Source: Bipolaris cookei (Eukaryota > Ascomycota > Dothideomycetes > Pleosporales > Pleosporaceae). From it: a stretch of DNA of 64,000 nucleotides. Each line of letters begins with the position of its first letter. The stretch's first letter is position 1. The notes beneath the pieces are model-generated. The model saw only the letters and a list, made by a program, of their open reading frames with translations. It was not told the origin of the DNA and made no database searches. A program made the translations under genes and the position numbers. This document shows positions 58,601 to 64,000 of this stretch, in pieces. The stretch covers positions 151,422 through 215,421 of the forward strand of contig NRSV01000061.1 in assembly GCA_002286855.1 (NCBI GenBank), read 5' to 3'.

Positions 58601-59047
58601 GTCCGTGACTGACACATTCTCCTGTTTCCAAGTACCCGTCCTACTAGCATCGGCAGGATTTGGTGTATAAGTCCATAGCTGAGCTCCATTGGCACCTAGA
58701 GTGCAGTCGCCGGTGTATACCGTCAAGTTTCCGCCACTGTCGAGGAGCGGTGTAAAAGGCCGCAAGGTGGTGTCATCGAGGAAGGGCAGAGTGGAGTAGA
58801 GGTTGTTGTAGGGAAGTTTGGAAGCCGTGAGCGTGGCGGACAGGTCAATGATGCTGAGCTGGAACTGGGTGGATGATTGGGGCGATGGACGGAAAACGTA
58901 GAGGCTATCGTTGGTCTGGAGGACGCGAGTCGGGTTGTAGGGCATATGGACGGCGGCGGCAGCGGCAGCAGCGGCGGCGGCAGGAGCGAGAAGCAGGGCC
59001 TCGTGGAACAGCACGAGCACGCAGCGTATCCGTGTCTTGCGGACCAT
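55652..59047 (-). CDS. Large kelch-repeat single-pass membrane protein
   Basis: An intronless 1131-aa type I membrane protein. A signal peptide with an unusual poly-Ala run (residues 21-32) is followed by a kelch-like beta-propeller ectodomain (about 40-425), seen in repeated blades such as NFLLIGGHT, SIIVMGGWVGD and GGVLMVTGGY. It has several N-glycosylation sequons. One transmembrane helix spans about 448-470 (GLGVGIAIGLVAICGVVALYMC) and is followed by RRR. The cytosolic tail of about 660 residues is Ser/Arg/Pro-rich and disordered with probable phosphosites. The arrangement resembles fungal kelch sensors of the surface, but no specific ligand is known to me. Very long low-complexity tail; no frame lesions. 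Confidence 0.86.
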   Translation of the reverse strand: MVRKTRIRCVLVLFHEALLLAPAAAAAAAAAAVHMPYNPTRVLQTNDSLYVFRPSPQSSTQFQLSIIDLSATLTASKLPYNNLYSTLPFLDDTTLRPFTPLLDSGGNLTVYTGDCTLGANGAQLWTYTPNPADASRTGTWKQENVSVTDSSHADRMGANFLSAGMTFSFIVPGGAQTMGAYFFGGMCPNASDSTGSWQSAASYSNSVVTLEPSVLSTHSLNYQLDISSSRGPPVPEAGFTITGLSPTFSDRKDGTQIQQQNFLLIGGHTSAAFLNMSQIALFSLPEQGWTFIPVQQPNASSAVEPRSGHTAVLSADGQSIIVMGGWVGDINTPAQPQLAVLSLADGYGGDGDWQWTVPSTSGGGLPTGSGLYGHGAAMLPGGVLMVTGGYTIPSSGAQRRRVSTSVNTQSYFLNTTSNTWIADYTPPVKTPASSSTDNEFLSTTGQKVGLGVGIAIGLVAICGVVALYMCYRRRSKNHRHIREKQLQDLSYTAHRYNMEDYAPGCDELRGRLDASDYVVDQNGSYYFPQGAQGGQGWKAISGGEVERTGLLVEIPSPTRGLRRSMGGRPGYGVNKPRGPSGIHPIDELEEETDEEQAQDNSPLSRPPEIVELRPKFGVAVLDNAPVLDSSVPGERHDNLQRDMRYAAYASNIRESPNYIKNNSLGRIQLNSAGRISPDKSNSERTSSNLSEQSIMSWTSANEGALENVLMRSGNMPNNTTGSSRSTNPSPTSDKARRRGEVGRHSPNEPRTHSFNSDQSHGRPDAESFRTVQSSFAHLQAEGEALLGGNPERPRPDTGSSKSDACHDTDHSNSRAGTATSATPFVFDLSGVPRSTSKVRRTSWLGSVRKVLTRSVSGAERTRPMIAPATCHEPYRDDPTSPTEPRQADMRKSFPATTAPPQRAASDASFWRNRRGKKDWLEDEQDPAWRRTAGDDWGTPEDIAMAERERQRQEWRERGSLLVNLDGNDRMPTPRSPILSNHLGIPVGEDRPCTPASEADWDVEAAVERRVVQVMFTVPKSKLRVVNADIDGSSILSVPQDSDSQANEPSKSGGSSSRVKDIAGRFEQMSSSSNNNNSPRISPRPSPRPSPSNSIKSMKIRQKASQASLARQQSLRSTAKASGLSPLSNGDN

Positions 59048-60244
59048 GGTACATTCACCTCGAGAGGCGACACGAATGTCCCATGAAGCAGATTGTGGCT
59101 ACCGGTACAAGAGCAGGGCACGGTGGATAGCGATGATGGCGGCTGGAATCGAGGGTGGGTTCAGAGGAGCAGCAGTTCATGCACGGGGCCATCGAGGTGG
59201 CTGGCTTCCGCGAGGATCTATCGACATAGGTCCAGCCCTCCTGGCCCGCCCGCCCGCCGTGCGCTGACTGTGGACCAAGTAGCCAAAGCGCGTCATCTTC
59301 GGTAACAGCGGCCGTTTTATCTGCCCAATCATCAATGGACGGTATCCTGAGGGCGGTGGCTGGGCAGCTTGGGTTAGGTTGGTAAACAGGGTCAGGGCTG
59401 GTTGCGTGGGGCAACCGTCGTGGTGGCGTACATAGTACATGTGAAGACGGAAACAAGCAGCACGGGGGACCCTCTTCAGGGACGTGACTGGTGGTGACAG
59501 TAACAAGTTGCCGAGACCCAGACCGGCCACAAAGACCACACGGGTGTGTCATGGGCCATGGGCATCTGGGCATCTGGGCATCTGAGCATGTGATGGTTGT
59601 TGGAGGTACGTGGCATTCATTGAGGAGGCTGGCCAAATCCCGGTCACAGCTTGCACCCATCACTCTTGTGTATGATTGCGAGAAATAGATCCCACACCTA
59701 CGCTCTTAAATACCTATAGCTCTGCATGGAGCAAAAATCAAATATCGCTTGTTATTGTTTCTTGGTTAAGCTTCTCCAGCCAGTGCAAAAGTAGTGGTGT
59801 TCTATCCATGAGAGTGCCAAGCCTATGATATCGATAGCGTCACGTGAGCCCTGTCATACAATGACATGACTAGAACTTTGAACTTGAGAATATAAAATAT
59901 TAAAATAGTCAATATGACACATACGACCATTGGAAACTGAGAGTTAGCTATCCCGTCCGATCTGTCAAAACTCACGGTGCCGTATTCATGTCTATTTGGT
60001 GGTGTTGTCTCTCGGTTACTGTTTACGGAAACCACGACTATCGCTGCGCACAGCCCCTAACAACCATCAACGGTTATCGTGCGTGCTAAAATTAATCACG
60101 ATGTGTCACTGTGGGATGCTGTCTTAACAGCCGCTGTTTTATAATGGGCTATCGCCAATAAAGGGGCTTTAAGCCCGTTCCTCCAACGTTGTCTATTCTT
60201 TCAACACAATTATTGCTTGATCTTTTCTCAACATCTTACTTGCT
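59048..60244. other. 1.2-kb intergenic region
   Basis: Divergent promoter space between the kelch gene and the DUF3435 gene. Contains GGGCATCT-type imperfect triplication at about 59560-59590. Other ORFs are antisense or overlapping and lack domains. Confidence 0.4.
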
Positions 60245-60955
60245 ATGGCGCCTAGAAAGAAGAATAAAGTTGATCTGAATTACTTGCGTTCTCTTGTGCA
60301 GCAAGAGCAAGAGCCTACACTACCAACAAAAGAAGATATCAAAGCCTCGATGATTCCCTCTAGTTACAAGCAATACGAGTACACTATGGCACTCTGGTCA
60401 GAGTAAGTAAATAGTTGAATGATTCCTGAAGCTCATTCTAACAGCTTAGGTTTAATGAATCTATTCTTAACGAGCCGGTAAACTCTACGTTTGGACAGGC
60501 ACCAACCGTGTACCGCCTCCAGTTATTTCTTCGTTGGTTCGGCGAAACCAGAACTGGCCAGCTTGAGGAGAATATCGCAGATACAACCGTTCGAAATCGT
60601 CTCTCGTCACTCAAACGAGCCATTAGGCTGTATACTGGTCGCAAGTACAATCCGGCAGAGAACAAAGTACTTGAGGATTTCATCGCTCATGATCTCGTAC
60701 TCAGTAGAAAGGTATCTACGTGTGCTTATGATAAACCTGTAGCCCCCTTGATAGTTGCCGAGGATTTGATACGATTCATCTGGGTGTGTGATGAATATCA
60801 GTTTCCACATCCTCGCGCACGCCTCCAGCTGGCCTTCTCTGTTATCATCATGACTCTCCTAGGTAGTCGTCCGGGTGAGTTCATCGAATCAGGTGGCTGG
60901 AAACATAGCAACGAAGGGCTTCAATACGGGGACATAAATCTTATATGGTACCAGA

Positions 60956-60963
60956 GCAGCACG
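60956..60963 (+). repeat. Left target-site duplication of the hAT element
   Basis: GCAGCACG, matching 63629-63636 at seven of eight bases. It also completes the host codons before the insertion. Confidence 0.85.
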
Positions 60964-63628
60964 CATATATGGGCAAAACGGTCGGTTATTCCGGTTGGTT
61001 GATATTTTTGGCAGGTTTTGTTTAACCGGTTTGACAGTTTTATAGAATCGGTTAGACCGGTCAGACCGGATCAATTTATCCTGACCTTGTAAAGTAACTA
61101 TTTAATCAACCAACTATCTTTAAAAGAAATAATTGCAGACTTGAAAAGCTAGACTGTTACTAGTTATATCTATACGTTATGCCACTTCGTGCTGAGCCCT
61201 CATCTTCATCCTTGCCTGCGAACTTCTTTTCCTTTATCGAGGTCTCTAAGGAGCCTCCATCTACAAAGAAAGGTAGCAAGGGCTTTACTACCTACACATG
61301 CAAAGTCTGCGTTATTCGGCCATTCTCTGGAAATCATCGAATGAATGCGGTTCGACATGTTCAGAACAATCACCCATTACCGGCGCCTACTCCTGCTCTC
61401 GCATCATCAAGCCCAGCTCCAGAGTCTTTGACTGGATACTTTCTTACACATAACCCCCGAAAGATCAGCTCCTTTTTCTCGACTTCTCCGTCGCCCGATG
61501 CTATCAGGAATATCTTCAGTCTCCCATGGTATCATGATGCTGTTGTAGCCCTCTTCACGCAGCGTCGACTTCCGTTTTCCGCCATTGAGTGGAAAGAGTT
61601 TCAGGAGCTGTCACTTGCTACCAATCCATATACTGAGGATCAACTTATTAAAACCCGACGTTTGCTCCTCCGTATGATCATCACAAACGAAGCTTACTAT
61701 CGAGAACAGGTCAAAGAGAGCCTGCAAACTGCCATAAGCTCTATTCATATCTCGTCTGATCTCTGGTCTTCATCCTACCGCCATTCTCTTCTTGGTGTCA
61801 CTGCACAGTGGGTTGATGCAAAAGGCGTGCTTCAAACTGGATTACTGGATCTTCCAGAATGTCGCTATACTCATGGTGGGGAACGCCAAGCTGAGTTGCT
61901 TCTGCAGGTCCTAGAGACCTATAGTGTTGCGTCAAAGATTGGCTGGCATGCTGGAGATAACGCCACCTCAAACGATACCACTCTGCAACATCTTGAAAAG
62001 CTGCTCCTAGTTAAGGTTATTCCTTTCAATGCAAAACAACGGCGTGTTCGCTGCACTGCCCACATTATCAACCTAAGCCTCCAAACATTTCTACTCGCAT
62101 CATCAAAAGAAGCACTTGAGGCCTCATTTGCTGAGGCCGCTGAAGTGGAGGGTGAAGAGCTTATCAATACATTCTCAGATGTGTTAGCTTCAAGGCGAAA
62201 AAAAAGAGGGTGAGAAACGTTCTATGGAAAAGTCTCAGGTGGCGCATAACACGAGAAAGAGGCGGCGCGCGAATACAGTTGAGAGTGTAGCAATCCAGGA
62301 GCCTATTGATGATCAGTTTGTAGGCATTAAGAACATTCCAACATTACGCAAGCTCCACGGTCTTGCTACATTTCTTCGCGATTCAACTATCTACATGGAC
62401 CTATGACGAGATACTGTAGGACTGCAGCTAGGGATTGACAATCGCACCCGCTGGAACTCATGGTACTATTTCATCAGCCGAGCGAAAAGGATGAAACCTC
62501 AGATCATCGAGTTCATGCTTCACCATGAAGTAGCTCTTGGAGTTAACCGGCTTACTGAAGAAGACTGGCAAATTCTTGACAGAGCACATGAGTTCCTAGA
62601 GACGTTTGCTGAGGCTACTTTGTACGCAGAAGAGAAGAGCTCAATTGCTCAATCAGTATTTACTATCGAGATACTTCTAAAGAAGTTCGAAGATGAGAAG
62701 GTTTGTTTAGGAATCTGGGATCCTACGGCTCATTTGCTGATGCATTCTACAGAAGAGATACTCTTCCGGGCCTGAGAGGGATCCTCGCATGGTCAGAGCT
62801 ATTAGTATGGGCTGGTTTATCCTCAACAAGTACTATGGTCGCGCGGACGAGGTTCCTGCCTACGGAGCTGCTATTCTTCTTGATCCATCATCTCGCCGCG
62901 CATATCTGGACAGATTCTGGAAGAAAGACTGGGTTGATCCCGCAATCAAATCAGCTGCCATGATTTGGGGAGATGAGTTTAATACTCAACCTAATGAGGA
63001 CACTCATCTCACTGGAGATGCCGCTATCGTGGTAGAGCTTGAACCAGTAAAGCTAAATAACTTTGCGAAGTATAAGGCAAAGCAGAAGCTTGACTACGCT
63101 TCGCCTAGATCTGTGGATGATTTCTATTATTTCATTGATATGGCACCTATTGATCTTGATAGTATGAAGCTTACTCCGTTAGAATGGTGGTGTCAAACTG
63201 CGTAAAGGCAGTCCTACCCTCGTCTTTCTCGAATGGCTATCACTATCCTCTCAATTCCTGCAGTCTTCGGAACCTGAAAGAGTCTTTTCAAGAGCTCGGA
63301 GAATATGCCCATGGAGTCGACTCCGGCTGGCACCTCGGAATATTGAGGTCGTTGAGTGTATAGGCAATTGGTTGAAAGAGGGTCATATTCGCCCTGTTGG
63401 GGCGAGTGGATTAGGGTTTCCCATTACGCCGGATCCTTGTATTGATCAAGATGTTGCGAATAAACTAGATGAACAGCTAGTTGAGTGTGTTGAGGTTGAT
63501 TTGGGTTGGTAGATAAGTATGCTATAGATCTAACCGGTCTGACTGGTCGGTTGTTCTGGTCTCTGAATTGATCCGGTCGGTCGTTTCGGTCACAGAATCA
63601 GACTGGTTAACCGGTTTGCCCATATATG
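60964..63628 (+). mobile_element. hAT DNA transposon with 8-bp target duplication
   Basis: The element is 2665 bp. Its ends are inverted: CATATATGGGCAAA at the left and the same sequence read on the minus strand at the right, with 18 of 19 bases paired. It is flanked by GCAGCACG (60956-60963) and GCGGCACG (63629-63636), an 8-bp target duplication differing by one transition. Subterminal CCGGT motifs are frequent at both ends, a common hAT feature. Coding capacity is a hAT transposase with several lesions. Confidence 0.92.
61179..63512 (+). pseudogene. hAT transposase with frameshifts and stops
   Basis: Order is hAT-like: a BED-type zinc finger region (YTCKVCVIRPFSGNHRMNAVRH), SDLWSSSYRHSLLGVTAQW and RCTAHIINLSLQTFLLAS. 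A DNRTRWNSWYYF segment and the C-terminal dimerisation region (SEPERVFSRARRICPWSRL) follow. Lesions: an A8 run near 62198-62205 puts the frame out by one, so the first ORF ends at 62213. A TGA at 62404-62406 follows YMDL, a TAA falls after EWWCQTA at 63203-63205, and a further shift lies near 63260. An intron at 62701-62752 (GTTTGT to CTACAG) is still good. The product cannot be active in this form. Confidence 0.88.
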
Positions 63629-63636
63629 GCGGCACG
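63629..63636 (+). repeat. Right target-site duplication of the hAT element
   Basis: GCGGCACG; the one difference from the left copy is an A/G transition, so some time has passed since insertion or RIP acted. Confidence 0.85.
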
Positions 63637-63820
63637 TATGTTGGTTTCCTTCTCTATTTGCGACTGCGTAATCGGAAAGGACATCGGAATAACAAGAAAC
63701 ACTCGTAAGGAAAAGTCTCCTAGCATGTCATAACCTTGATACTAAGACAAAAAGTCCTGTCATGCAGCGATTGACATGGTCAGGCAACCCAAGTTGCCCG
63801 ACCAGGCCCAGCCCAGCCCA

Positions 63821-63844
63821 AGTGCCCCATGGGCGCCCATGGGG
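63821..63844. repeat. 24-bp perfect palindrome with extended arms
   Basis: TGCCCCATGGGC followed at once by its exact reverse complement. The flanking CCCAAG and TTTGGG extend it to about 36 bp with one mismatch. Tandem CCCAG units lie just left (63808-63820). The dense GGGC/GCCC motif is typical of subterminal parts of fungal DNA transposons, so another element may start here and run off the window. Confidence 0.75.
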
Positions 63845-64000
63845 CATTTGGGCACGGCCAAGCTTTTGACATTAGTATTACTAATCTATGTATAAATGGT
63901 TGGTCTTGCTACTAGTATAAAACGCTTGTTCTGAAGTGCAATATCAACTCACTTATATAATGAGGGATAAGATCTTCTACTATGTTACTACATTTCTACG

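Larger units (their letters stand above)
60245..63708 (+). pseudogene. DUF3435/FluG-type tyrosine-recombinase-like gene split by a hAT insertion
   Basis: Exon 1 (60245-60402) and exon 2 (from 60450, after a 47-nt intron) read MAPRKKNKVDLNYLRSL and, across the junction, LWSEFNESILNE. They run to WYQSSTHIWAKR, where a transposon interrupts at 60964. The frame resumes right after the element at 63637 with YVGFLLYLRLRNRKGH and stops at 63706-63708. Joined at one target-site copy, the host frame is continuous (WYQSST/YVGFLL). The stretch IIMTLLGSRPGEFIES holds an Arg in the position of the first catalytic Arg of tyrosine recombinases, as in DUF3435 proteins; the same domain occurs in Starship captains and in many unrelated fungal genes. 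The joined product (about 233 aa) would be far shorter than the usual 600-800 aa, so it was probably already truncated. Confidence 0.8.

Noticed and set aside
1..64000. CRISPR arrays, tRNA, rRNA or bacterial operons
   Set aside because: No spaced direct repeats, no tRNA-like fold noticed by eye, and gene structure is eukaryotic with introns; a tRNA scan was not possible.

Overview
The window is nuclear DNA of a filamentous ascomycete, most likely a Dothideomycete of the Pleosporales type (inferred from gene content, not searched). Genes carry short introns of about 45-165 nt with GT..AG ends and CTAAC/CTGAC-like branch sites, stand singly on both strands, and include typically fungal families: Zn2Cys6 regulator, WSC-glyoxal oxidase, heme-thiolate peroxygenase, CE8 pectin methylesterase, DUF1996, LaeA-like methyltransferase, Fot1 and hAT transposons.

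Layout. 0-10 kb: last exon of a rhodopsin-like membrane protein, a secreted pectin methylesterase, a gene killed by two CA->TA type stop codons, a small possibly mitochondrial protein, a secreted DUF1996 protein and a dienelactone hydrolase. 10-23 kb: gene-poor, decayed accessory block holding a broken acyl-CoA/malonyl-CoA synthetase, an apparently readable BAHD-like acyltransferase, a broken acyl-CoA oxidase and an internally deleted Fot1/pogo transposon with clear terminal inverted repeats. These three acyl-CoA genes may be the remains of a small metabolic cluster. 23.8-35.5 kb: Zn2Cys6 transcription factor, Naa10-like acetyltransferase, a conserved His/Gln-rich protein, ethanolamine-phosphate cytidylyltransferase, a broken P450 and an aquaporin whose first NPA motif is coded by a 9-nt micro-exon. 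38-49 kb: peroxygenase, HAD phosphatase, a triple-WSC copper radical oxidase, LaeA-like methyltransferase. 49-59 kb: an acidic hypothetical, a 1138-aa serine-rich protein, a POF1-like nucleotidyltransferase and a 1131-aa kelch membrane protein. 60-64 kb: a DUF3435 (tyrosine-recombinase-like) gene split by a 2.67-kb hAT element with an 8-bp target duplication, followed by a 24-bp perfect palindrome.

Themes. The window mixes well-kept housekeeping genes (NAT, CDP-ethanolamine pathway, NMN adenylyltransferase-like) with secreted plant-polymer and oxidative enzymes, and with transposon and pseudogene islands. Several of the stop codons in the dead genes are CAR->TAR changes, and the two arms of the Fot1 element differ almost only by transitions. 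Both patterns fit repeat-induced point mutation (RIP) or a related C->T process. Gene models with introns were built by hand from splice signals and reading frame; no homology search was run.
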